Assembly (NCBI GenBank): GCA_009760885.1
Contig: CM019718.1
Span: 28,641,633-28,705,632, forward strand
Length of the DNA stretch: 64,000 nucleotides
Source: Achatina immaculata
Taxonomy: Eukaryota; Mollusca; Gastropoda; Stylommatophora; Achatinidae
Direction: 5' to 3'
The translations under genes were made by a program, and so were the position numbers. This document shows, in pieces, positions 49,735 to 59,577 of this stretch; the first letter of the stretch is position 1; the number at the start of each line of letters is the position of its first letter. The notes under the pieces were generated by a model. The model made no database searches. It was not told where the DNA came from and saw only the letters and a list, made by a program, of their open reading frames with translations.

Positions 49735-50035
49735 ATGATGTTTTGTCTGTTTGCTATCTTATCTCAAGTATATTTTGTCTGTTTGCTGTCTTATCTCAAG
49801 TATGTTTTGTCTGTTTGCTATCTTATCTCAAGTATGTTTTGTCTGTTTGCTGTCTTATCTCAAGTATGTTTTGTCTGTTTGCTATCTTATCTCAAGTATG
49901 TTTTGTCTGTTTGCTATCTTATCTCAAGCATGTTTTGTCTGTTTGCTATCTTATCTCAAGTATGTTTTGTCTGTTTGCTATCTTATCTCAAGTATGTTTT
50001 GTCTGTTTGCTATCTTATCTCAAGTATGTTTTTAT
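49735..50035. repeat. 32 bp minisatellite, about 9 units
   Basis: The unit is TGTTTTGTCTGTTTGCTATC followed by TTATCTCAAGTA. Three plus frames stay open because 32 shifts the frame each time; the hydrophobic peptide VLSVCYLISSMFCLFA is an artefact. Confidence 0.94.
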
Positions 50036-50065
50036 GGCAATGCTTATAACATACCCGAGGGGACA

Positions 50066-50453
50066 AAGAAATCTTCTCCATTGTATGAGGAACTAATGTG
50101 CAACATATTTGTTTAACTGAACAGGAAACAAACTGTTGTATGAGGAACTAACGTGGAACATATTTGTTTAACTGAACAGGAAACAAACTGTTGTATGAGG
50201 AACTAATGTGCAACATATTTGTTTAACTGAACAGGAAACAAACTGTTGCATGAGGAACTAATGTGCAATATATTTGTTTAACTGAACAGGAAACAAACTG
50301 TTGTATGAGGAACTAATGTACAACATATTTGTTTAATTGAACAGGAAACAAACTGTTGTATGAGGAACTAATGTACAACATATTTGTTTAATTGAACAGG
50401 AAACAAACTGTTGTATGGAGAGCTAATGTACAACATATTTGTTTAATTTAATA
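50066..50453. repeat. 55 bp minisatellite seeded at the VRK exon acceptor
   Basis: The unit includes GTATGAGGAACTAATGTGCA, ACATATTTGTTTAACTGAAC and AGGAAACAAACTGTT, about 7 copies. Every unit ends with ACAG|GAAACAAACTGTT, and the real exon starts ATAG|GAAACAAACTGTTGCC. Confidence 0.94.
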
Positions 50454-50598
50454 GGAAACAAACTGTTGCCCTGTGCCCCTAAAAGGCAAAAGCTTCAGAA
50501 TGATTTCACTTCTAGCAAGGCTTTGAAAGAATTCTGTAAAAGAGAGTGGCACCTAGGCAGCGTCATAGGCCAAGGTGGTTTTGGTCTCATATATTTAG
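50454..50598 (+). CDS. VRK1: VRK-family protein kinase, glycine-loop exon
   Basis: VRK kinases are nuclear Ser/Thr kinases of the casein kinase 1 group that phosphorylate BAF/BANF1 and chromatin proteins. The exon after TTTAATAG encodes NKLLPCAPKRQKLQNDF, then EFCKREWHLGSVIGQGG and FGLIYLG, with donor TTTAG|GTAAGA. W-x-x-G-x-x-IGQGGFG-x-IYL is specific to VRK1/VRK2 and is the nucleotide-binding loop. The basic KRQKL stretch before it is typical of the VRK N-terminus. The start codon must be in an upstream exon that I could not find, and the next expected exon (VKxEPxxNGPLF motif) is not recognisable before 64000. The gene may continue past the window or be a fragment. Confidence 0.65.
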
Positions 50599-50704
50599 GT
50601 AAGATATTTTTAGCTGCTGGTTACTTCTGGTTTGTAGTTCGTGCTTCTGTGCAGTCCTTGATGAAACAAATGGTGAGTTGTATAGAAATAAACTAATGAG
50701 TTAT

Positions 50705-50935
50705 TTTGCAGAGAAAGTTTCCATCCTGTTCATGATGGCCATGATTACAAGAGAAGTACAGCTGTGAACTCTGACATAAGAGAACAGTGGGTAGTGACAC
50801 CTTCATTCCCACTTGGCAAATTACCCAAGCCACAGGTCAGCACAGAGGGGCGTACTGGCTTCTTATGCGAAGGTAGAGGATCAGTTGGACACTTCAGTCA
50901 TTCTGAGATCAGATTTTGGTAAGCAAAATACATAC
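50705..50935 (+). other. candidate exon of unknown identity
   Basis: After TATTTTGCAGAG the frame SFHPVHDGHDYKRSTAVNSD, IREQWVVTPSFPLGKLPKP and GRTGFLCEGRGSVGHFSHSE is open to a donor-like TTTTG|GTAAGC. It can join the VRK exon in phase but lacks the conserved VRK motif expected here. It could be a diverged VRK exon, a 3' UTR or chance. Confidence 0.25.
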
Positions 50936-51216
50936 CTGTTACATTAGTGTTAGGGAAAGAAGTCTCTGCCGTGGTGGAGATAGTAAGAAGTCTGGTACGA
51001 TAGCCCACGGAAGCGTCACTGAGTCATAAGGTAAAGTCACAACAGTCTCCCACATGGCCTTGACCCCAGTCATTGCTCCAGGTATGAGAACAAACATCCC
51101 AGCCCTGCTCACATAGACAAGGAATTAAAAAAACTGTTATGAGTTTTTGTACAGAAATCTTAAACTAAAGAAAAAAAGTATTCATTGCTTTAAATAAAAC
51201 TGTCCATATATTTGTT

Positions 51217-51361
51217 GTGTCAGATCTGATCTAATCTGTTCTATGCTGTCACATCCACCGAATGAAGATCTACAGAAAAGACAAAATCATGACAAACCTT
51301 CCAGGGAGTACTCGCATCAAGACATTTATGTGAACAATCAACAGCACTTGAGAACATGAAC
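51217..51361 (+). other. candidate terminal exon of unknown identity
   Basis: After TTTGTTGTGTCAG the frame SDLICSMLSHPPNEDLQKRQ, NHDKPSREYSHQDIYVNNQQ and HLRT ends at TGA. Composition looks protein-like and non-repetitive, but I recognise no family and its phase does not join cleanly to the candidate at 50705. Confidence 0.2.
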
Positions 51362-51667
51362 AGTTTCCAGTAACTAAGATAGCAGCAAGTCCTAGAGTCA
51401 GACCAGATCTGTACTTTACAACAATAATAACTTTAATTTTGTCACATTATGCTGTCATTAATTTGTCACATGCTGTCAGTAACATATTGTCACTATAAAC
51501 TGTCCATATGTATTGTCACATGGTGTTATTATGTTGTTTTGTCATATGATGCTGTCAGTATAATGTATTGTTACACTTCTACCATCAACATCATGTTTTG
51601 TCACACTTAAAAAAAAAAGAAAAATGAAGTTGAGAATTAATAGCCAAGACCTGTTTGTCTGGTGCAG

Positions 51668-51798
51668 GTGTCATTCTGCCCATGTACGTGTTGTTGAAGT
51701 TGATGGAGCTTGGCCCGTGTGATGTATCATTCTTCTTTGGATCAGTTTCAGCTGGACTGTTCATTACTTCCACTTGCTTTTCTCTTTGGTATTTTCAG
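51668..51798 (+). other. candidate exon coding a membrane hairpin
   Basis: Bounded by TCTGGTGCAG and TTTCAG|GTAAGC (131 bp, phase 1 to 0). It encodes VILPMYVLLKLMELGPCDVS and FFFGSVSAGLFITSTCFSLW, then YFQ: two hydrophobic segments about 18 residues each with a short polar link. The splice sites are good. I do not recognise the protein. A possible following exon after TTTTTTTTGCAG at 53893 would give PRKLLLNQ and a stop. Confidence 0.35.
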
Positions 51799-51859
51799 GT
51801 AAGCATTCATTTCTCCATTAGTCTTTGGTTTTTTTTTAAATTTTATTTTTCTCTGTAAT

Positions 51860-52665
51860 AAATTTCATGAGTTTGTACTTGCAGGTCAAAGTCACTGAAA
51901 CATGGTGTACGTAATCTTATTTGTGTCAGCAAGTGAGAAACATTCACACAGTTATATGGGGAATGTCGGGACTTTCTTAGGATAACTTGATGAATGAGGA
52001 AAACAAATTTAGAAGAGGCAGAGAAAACTTTAAGCAAATCAACCATTCACATTGTCTTTTCCAGTGCTAGTTTTGTCTGGCAGATTTGTTCAGTTCTAGT
52101 GTTAGTTCTGTGGCAGAATTGCTACATAGTCTTTCAGTGATCAGGGTGACTATTGTGACTAAAAAGAGTAAGTTTAGAGAAGAAAAAGTTCTAGTGTAAA
52201 TTCATTGAAAAATAAAGTTACTTATATGCATTGATTGCCTTTCCTGTCCTTAATTCTGTGCTAGTGTGATTTTCTTACTGCATATACCTACACACAAGCT
52301 GTTTTTTTGTCACAAGTTGTTGTTGTTGTTGTTAATCTTACATGATGTTGTCAGTGTAGTTGAGAATTATAACCAACAAGATCAGACATGATGTGATGTT
52401 TAGATTGGTTTATTTCAAGGTCTTGTGTTCAAAGTCACAAGTAGTTTTCGGGAAAACTATCCTGTATATAATAATTGTATTTATCAACAGAAATTTCAGG
52501 TTAGATGAACTGTCTGATCTACAAGTACATTATTTTAGATGAACTGTTTGAAATTATGGGATGGTGGTCAGGTGTGCTCAGCTGAGTTATGTTAATAAAT
52601 TATGTAACTCATTGTCCTGCAGTTAGGACAGTTATAATTACATGAAGATTATAATTCAGTAATAA
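51860..52665. other. AT-rich unique sequence
   Basis: No array, exon or element that I can support; a TTG trinucleotide run occurs near 52318-52333. Confidence 0.4.
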
Positions 52666-52669
52666 GTGT

Positions 52670-52890
52670 AAGCACAGTAGTCTGACTCATAGAGGAGTAT
52701 TCTGACTCATGGAGGAGATTGTTGAGTAGTAAGTGGAAGATGGTAGTGTGACTCAGGGAGGAGATTGTTTAGTAGTAAGTGTAGGCATGGTAGTGTGACT
52801 CAGGGAAGAGATTGTTTAGTAGTAAGTGGAAGTATGGTAGTGTGACTCAGGGAAGAGATTGTTTAGTAGTAAGTGGAAGTATGACAGTGT
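52670..52890. repeat. about 49 bp minisatellite, 4-5 units
   Basis: The unit includes AGTAGTAAGTGGAAGTATGG, TAGTGTGACTCAGGGA and AGAGATTGTTT. Confidence 0.85.
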
Positions 52891-52924
52891 GATTGGAACA
52901 TAATATGTTTATCTAGAAAAAAAT

Positions 52925-53278
52925 TTAAAAAGGAAAACTGTTTTAAACTGAATAATGAACTCATCAAAGCTGATCATCAGAGCTGATCTTGTTTATATCA
53001 GAAAACTGTTTTAAACTGTATAATGAACTCATCAAAGCTGATCTTGTTTATATCAGAAAATTGTTTTAAACTGAATAATGAACTCATCAAAGCTGATCTT
53101 GTTTATATCAGAAAACTGTTTTAAACTGAATAATGAACTCATCAGAGCTGATTTTGTTTATATCAGAAAATTGTTTTAAATTGAATAATGAACTCATGAA
53201 AGGTGATCTTGTTTATATGAGAAAATTGTTCTAAATTGAATAATGAACTCATAAAAACTGATCTTGTTTATGTTAGAA
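52925..53278. repeat. 55 bp minisatellite, about 6 units
   Basis: The unit is GAAAACTGTTTTAAACTGAA, TAATGAACTCATCAAAGCTG and ATCTTGTTTATATCA. Confidence 0.92.
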
Positions 53279-53399
53279 AAGGAAAAATGCTGTTTAGTGT
53301 TTTTGTGAACACTCGGACAGAGAAAGAGCAACCTGAAAGTGCTCATGATAAAAGAAGAAAAGAGTGACTCAGTACCATCAATTCTTGTATAAACTAGGA

Positions 53400-53722
53400 A
53401 CACCTTGATTACTTAACGAGTACACAATTGTGATGTTTTGGCATGAGCCTTAATCATACAAAAACACACAGGATGATGAAATAGAGAGAGGAGATAAAAT
53501 ATAAATTCACATGAATGCTATGTTAAAAAAAAATTAAATAAATTGAATAGAGCACTCAGCTGTAACTTGTAAGAATTTAATTAAATTTTTTTTTTAACAT
53601 AGCATTCATGTGGATCTATACTTTATCTCCTCTCTCTATTTCTTAGTCCTGTATGTTTTTGTATGATTAAGGCTCACGCCGAAACGTCACAACTTTGTAA
53701 TCGTTAAGTAATAAATCTGCTC
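53400..53722. mobile_element. foldback element with about 125 bp inverted arms
   Basis: The left arm (53405-53533) reads GCATGAGCCTTAATCATAC, AGAGAGAGGAGATAAAATAT and TTCACATGAATGCTATGTT. The right arm (53591-53718) is its reverse complement with about 10-15 mismatches. The loop is about 55 bp. It is probably a MITE or two head-to-head repeats; the strong hairpin is plain from sequence. Confidence 0.85.
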
Positions 53723-54034
53723 CTACTTTTTTCCTAGTTTATACATTCTGGTATCACAGCTTTACTGCAGTGGCTCATGTGTAGTTGTATACTCATACAC
53801 TGACTATTGTGTTACATCAATTTTTATATTTTGTTTTTACCACACAAACAAAAAACACACGTTACTGCTAAGTGTAAACATTTTTTTTGCAGCCACGCAA
53901 GTTACTGCTAAATCAATAGACAAGTTTACTGTTGACAGTGTCATCCAGAAAAGTAGCTCCAGAACATGGTATGTTACCTTTATCACAGAAACCTTCACAT
54001 GTAGGATACAGTTTCTTTACTACAAAGAAGTGTT

Positions 54035-54255
54035 CCTGGTATCTGTAAGTTGCTGAAGAACTGTTCTCACTTCCTGATATCTGTAAGTTGCTGAAGAACT
54101 GTTCTCACTTCCTGATGTCTGTAAGTTGCTGAAGAACTGTTCTCACTTCCTGATATCTGTAAGTTGGTGAAGAACTGTTCTTACTTCCTGATATCTGTAA
54201 ATTGGTGAAGAACTGTTTTTACTTCATGATATCTGTAAGTTGGTGAAGAACTATT
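54035..54255. repeat. 39 bp minisatellite, about 6 units
   Basis: The unit includes TGATATCTGTAAGTTGCTGA and AGAACTGTTCTCACTTCC, more diverged to the right. Confidence 0.88.
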
Positions 54256-54984
54256 GTTCCTTTCTCCTTGTGTCCTAGACTTAGATTGTTCTAGTTGGCA
54301 TTGAATCTTGACACACTCTGTAACTGTTTCAGCATACAGATTGGTCATAAAACTGACACTTTCAACTTTTTAAAGTGTCATATTTCAGACTGTATCATTT
54401 AAACTGTAACATCATTTTCTAGTCTTGTTCTCTGCTGCACTGTTTTTCTCTTGAACTATAAATGTGTTGTTTTCACATCTAAAGAAGTACTTTTACTGTG
54501 CCTGTTATGGCTTCAGCCAAATGCGTATTCAACTGTTGATGATGATGTGTGCCTGAAACCACATTAACTGCAATGTAACAGCCAAGTAAAGATGTGTCTA
54601 TAAGCTGACAGAAGAATTTGCCTCAAATATGTATGGTGCTTCTGTTACTATTAACAAGTCATGTAGTAGGATTACTACTTGATTAAGTAGAATTATTCTC
54701 TGATTTAATGTTACTAGATCTGATCTATAGATCTTCTAAGAACTTAGTTTCTACAATATTCTCTTAGAAACAACAAGGTGACTCAGGTAATCCACTATTT
54801 CCACTAAGACAACACACATAGACTCAGCTAGCAGTCTTGCAACATAACAAACATATCAACAGTGAGAAAGTATCAACTAATAGTCTAGTTTTAAACACAC
54901 ACAACAAATTTATTGGATGATAGAATATAGGATGATATTGTCAGGATGGAAACTGCTGCCACACGGCAGAGATGACAATACAAT
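54256..54984. other. unique AT-rich sequence
   Basis: Non-repetitive. CTGTTATGGCTTCAGCCAAATGCG near 54500 has no gene context I can name. Confidence 0.4.
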
Positions 54985-55622
54985 AAAATACAGAACAACA
55001 TCTTAGGACTGATGGACAAGAGGAGGAGGAGTAAAAATAACCAAGAAAAATAAAGCAAGATAATTAAAGAAATAAGATGCAAATGCAGAGAAGCAAGAGA
55101 AGTGTGGTTAAATGAACAATGAGACAAACAGAGGACTCCTGTAATAAAGACAGCAAAAACATGCACAAACGAGTTAGTGAACTCACAGGCAGGAAAACAA
55201 AATATACCACAGGATGCCTGAAATCAAAAGAAGGTAAAATGTTAATGAGAAAAGAAGACATTGTGGACAGAGTACATTGGTGAACTATATGGAGGAGAAA
55301 GACCAGAATTAACACCAGATACTGAAAACTGTGAGGGACCACCAATACTTGAAGATGAAATCATAGATGCCATCAAACACATGAGGAAAGGAAAAGCGAC
55401 TGGGCCTGATAATATAACAATAGAAGAAATAGAGGCACTAGAGGAGACAGGAATAAAAATAATAACCAAGTTACTGAATGACACTTACAACAGTGGTTAT
55501 ATTCCCAGTGACCTGATTAAATCCACGTTTATAGCACTACCAAAGAAACCAGGTGCAAAGGAATGTGACGACCACCGGACTATCAGCCTCTCATGTCACA
55601 TAACAAAGCCATACACTTCTGA
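54985..55622 (+). mobile_element. LINE-B, 5' segment (same family as LINE-A)
   Basis: It is 5' truncated near 54985. Plus-strand coding includes CKCREAREVWLNEQ, WTEYIGELYGGERPELTPDT, ILEDEIIDAIKHMRKGKATG, PDNITIEEIEALEETGIK and IPSDLIKSTFIALPKKPGAK. The frame stops at ATACACTTCTGA where LINE-C is inserted. Confidence 0.85.
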
Positions 55623-58331
55623 CCTCTGCCTCACTCTCTTCCCCAGTGTTAACATTAGATCTTTCTGGCCTGGGGGCCACACACTCTTCCCCAGTGTTAA
55701 CATTAGATCTATCTGGCCTGGGGGCTGTTTGCGTTTCTTGGTATATTTTCAGAAGATAGTTTACCAAAGTGATAAACAACAACAAAGAGGAATATAAATC
55801 TTTAACAAAAGAAGTACCAAGAAACATAAGAAAAGACAAAAAACAATACATACAAGATTGTTGTGAAAGAATAGAAGAACATCAGAAGTGTGGAAGAGAT
55901 AGTGAAATATTGAAAGAAATGAAGACATTGATGAGAAATGTCACACCTAAGCTAAATGTAATTTGTGATGAGATGGGGAATACCTTGACAGAGACAGAGG
56001 AAATGCTAGAAAGATGGAAGGAATATTGCAAAGGAATGTATGAAACAACTGACTGTGAAAGCAGAAATCTACACTGTGAATTATTATTCGAGGAGAAAGA
56101 ACCTGAACTGACAATAGAAGAAGTTTAATGGGCAATAAAGATTCTGAAAAAATGGTAAATCACCAGGATGTGATGAGATAACAGCTGAACTTATTAAAGC
56201 AGGAGGAAAGGAATGTGCAACAATCTATCATGCACTATGTAAAAAGATATGGCATTCTGGTATTTGGCCAAAAGAATGGAAAAGAACTGTATTCATACCA
56301 CTGCCAAAAAAGGGTAACCTGAAATTATACACAAACTACAGAACTGTTGCCCTGATTAGTCATGCCAGTAAAATTCTGTTAAAAATCATAATGAGTAGAC
56401 TTCAGAAGAAAATAGAAGAAGTCAATATGGTCCAAGCTGGTTTCTGGTAAGGAAGAGGATCAAGAAATGATATATTAAATATAAGATTAATAATAGAGAA
56501 ATGCAGAGAGTTTAATGTAAATCTATATTTAGCCTTTATAGACTATTCAAAGCCATTTGATTGTGTACAACACAAGAAACTTTGGGAAATAATGGAAAAA
56601 ATGGGATTTTCAACACATTTGATACAATTAACATCACTGCTGTATCTAGACCAACAAGCAGCAGTAAGAATAAATGGTGAAACAACAACTTGGTTTGACA
56701 TAAAACAAGGGGTCCATCAGGGGTGCATATTGTCACCTTACTTATTTAACTTGTATACTGAAAATATAATGAGGAATGTTAGATAAGATGTAGACAAAGA
56801 ATATTACGATGCCATAACAATTGGAGGTTATGAAATACCAGAGATTAGATATGCTGATGACACAGTATTACTGTCCACAACACAAAAAGGAGTGGAAAAA
56901 CTAATTATGTCAGTCTGTAAGAACAGCGAAGAACAAAACCTCTATCTTAATGCAAAGAAAACTAAATTGATGACAACTGACAAAACAAACAAGGCAGCTG
57001 AAATATGTATCAATGAGGAAAAACTGGAAGAAGTGGAGAGTTTTGAATATCTTGGATCACTACTAACTAGTAGTGGAGATACAATGAGGAAAATTAAAGG
57101 AGGACATCTATCGCTCTTCAGAAAGTAAAACAACTAAAGAATCTGTGGAGAGGAGCGGACAGAACCACAAAAATAAGATTTTTTAAGGGCATGCATCTTT
57201 CCCATCGCAACATATGCCTGTGAGACCTGGACTCTTAACTCATCCCAGGCCATCATCACTATAGTGCTAACTTCTGGTTACTGAGTTGCATGCCATAGTC
57301 GTTATAGTGACAATTCATTTGTTTCAGTAAAACAACTGGTGTAATATTTAGATTATACATATTTCGTCTGCGTTTCCGGTGGCACTTTTCAAAATGGTGA
57401 AAGAGTCCTTAGTTAAGAGCGATGCCGAGCGAGAAAAAGGAAGAGAAACATCGAAAATTTTCAGTTTTTGATGATGTAGATAGGGGTATGGACATGGCCT
57501 GTGACCACCCCACTGCTCTTGAATGTATCCCAAGTAGATCTAGAGATATTTAGACGACTGGAGAAATAGTTAGGAGGTTATTTCAGACATTAATTTAGCG
57601 AGAATGCAACATAGAATCACAATACGAGATCGACAAGTAGATCTAGACATCTCAGATGGTAAGTAGTGTAGATCTAGACCTAGCTGATGGTGAGATGGGC
57701 ACAGTCATTATCTAAAAACATCACATTACTTCTTTTTTTCCTAAAAAACTCTGCATTTATGAAATTTCCATACATTTAGTTATACTTTGAAACATAATAA
57801 GTACACGGAAGTACATGGAAATACTGTTTTCCATTCCATTTTACAACTATACCCCCTAACATATCAAGACCCACGCTTTTATTCCGGCACCAACTGAACG
57901 TCCGCGTTTATTATTGCGGGCACGGGAAGAGTTAATAAAACAGCTGAGAAACACATAAATGCCTTTGAATGTAAATGCTACAGAAGAGTTCTTCAAATAT
58001 CATGGACACAAAAAAGAACAAATATATCTATACTACAAGAACTTAATATTGAAGAAGGCTGGCTAGTAAAGAGGATTAAACAGAGAAAACTTAAAAACTT
58101 AAATATTTTGGACACATTAAACGTCATGATAATCTAGAGAAAACCGTCTTGGAAGGGTACATAATGGAAAAAAGAAAGAGAGGAAGACCAAGGCGAAGAT
58201 GGCTGCAAGACATCGTTGATGATCTGCAAATGGATGCATCAATGGCAGGCCATCTTGCTCACAACCGAGAGGCCTACAGGAGTGCTGTTTGGGAGGCAAA
58301 GTTCCGCAAGGGACATGCATATGAATGAATG
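55623..58331 (+). mobile_element. LINE-C, RTE-like, nested inside LINE-B
   Basis: Flanked by the 12 bp duplication ATACACTTCTGA (55611 and 58332). It starts with a duplicated 60 bp block (TCTTCCCCAGTGTTAACATT). Then come linker coding (EEMLERWKEYCKGMYETTDC), reverse transcriptase (GKSPGCDEI-like in broken frame, [55 protein letters not shown]) and, after a 693 bp insertion, the C-terminus (AFECKCYRRVLQISWTQKR, REAYRSAVWEAKFRKGHAYE). It ends in an ATGA tail. Several stops and frameshifts are present. Confidence 0.88.
57239..57931. mobile_element. piggyBac-like non-autonomous element with TTAA ends
   Basis: TTAA at 57235 and 57932 flanks a 693 bp insert. Removing insert plus one TTAA restores the LINE-C frame exactly (ETWTLNKTAEKHINAFE). 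The ends resemble each other weakly (CTCATCCCAGGCC and, inverted, CTCTTCCCGTGCC). A short plus frame at about 57394 (MVKESLVKSDAEREKG) may be an N-terminal transposase relic. TTAA targeting is diagnostic of piggyBac-type transposition. Confidence 0.75.
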
Positions 58332-59577
58332 ATACACTTCTGAGAATTATTATAGCAGAATATAATAGAATTATAAATACCAGGTGAATAGTTCAGATTT
58401 GTTGGAGGAAAAGGAACACACAATGTCATTTATGCTTTATGAACACTAACAGAAAGAGCTTTAGAAGTACAGAAAGATCTCTACTTATGCTTCATTGATA
58501 ACACCAAGGCATTCGACAAGGTGAAACATGGTGAGATTATTAAAATGCTTAAAGACATAAACATAGACAGCAAAGACCCAAGGATTATAAATATCTATAC
58601 TGGCAGCAGGAAGCAGCGATTTGAGTTGAAAATAAAACTGGAAAAATATCAACCTATAAAACAGGGAGTGCGACAGGGATGTGTACTATCTCCAGACCTT
58701 TTCTCTCTGTACAGTGAGAATATTCTAAGAACGATCATTGGAGAACCAGGTATAAAAGTAAGAGGATACATTATTAACAACCTTCGGTATGCTGACGACA
58801 CAGTACTGATAGCTGAGAACCAACAAGACCTGCAAAATCTCTTGGATAAAGTCGCCAAAGAAAGTGAACAGAAAGGCCTTACTTTCAACATCAAAAAGAC
58901 AGAGGCTATGGTTATATCTAAGAAACAGAATCCACCAACATGCAGTATTAAATTAAACAGAACTATTCTGAAGCAGGTGCAGAAATTCAAATACCTTAGA
59001 GCAGTAATAACTTCAGATGGGAAATGCAGAACAGAAATTAGGAACAGAATAGGCCAAGCAAAGACTGCATTTCAGAGAATGAGAAACATATTATCCAACA
59101 CATCCTTATCAATGAATGTTAGAAAACGAGTCCTAAAATGCTATATTGAACCTATCTTGTTATATGGAAGTGAATCATGGACCATAGGCAAGTCTGCACA
59201 AAAATCATTGGAAGCAGCAGAAATGTGGTTTATTAGAAGAATGTTGCAAATCCCTTGGACAGCAAAAATAACTAATGAAGAATGTAAGAGAAGAGCTGGA
59301 GAGAAAAAACCTTGTCAAAAAGATAAGAGAGAGACAATGTATTTTCATTGGACATGCAATGAGAAGAGGGGGCAATGAAAATATTATAACAACAGGAAAA
59401 ATAGAAGGAAGAAGATCAAGAGGAAGACCAAGAGAAATGATACTGGACAGTCTGACGGGATGGTGTGAGAGGAGATCACCAACTGAGCTGATGGCCTGCA
59501 TGAAGGATTGGGTACTCTGGAGAAGCATAATAGCCAACGCCAGTCGGCACAGCACATGATGATGATGATGATGATGA
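58332..59577 (+). mobile_element. LINE-B, 3' segment
   Basis: After LINE-C the reading resumes: reverse transcriptase with [39 protein letters not shown], then KFKYLRAVITSDGKCRTEIR, ILLYGSESWTIGK and WFIRRMLQIPWTAKITNEEC. A 285-codon frame is open here, then RGGNENIITTGKIEGRRSRG in a shifted frame. It ends in an ATG repeat (59557-59580). Confidence 0.88.

Noticed and set aside
50000..50116. Signal-anchor-like hydrophobic exon in the 32 bp array
   Set aside because: The hydrophobic peptide is the repeat unit read in all three frames.
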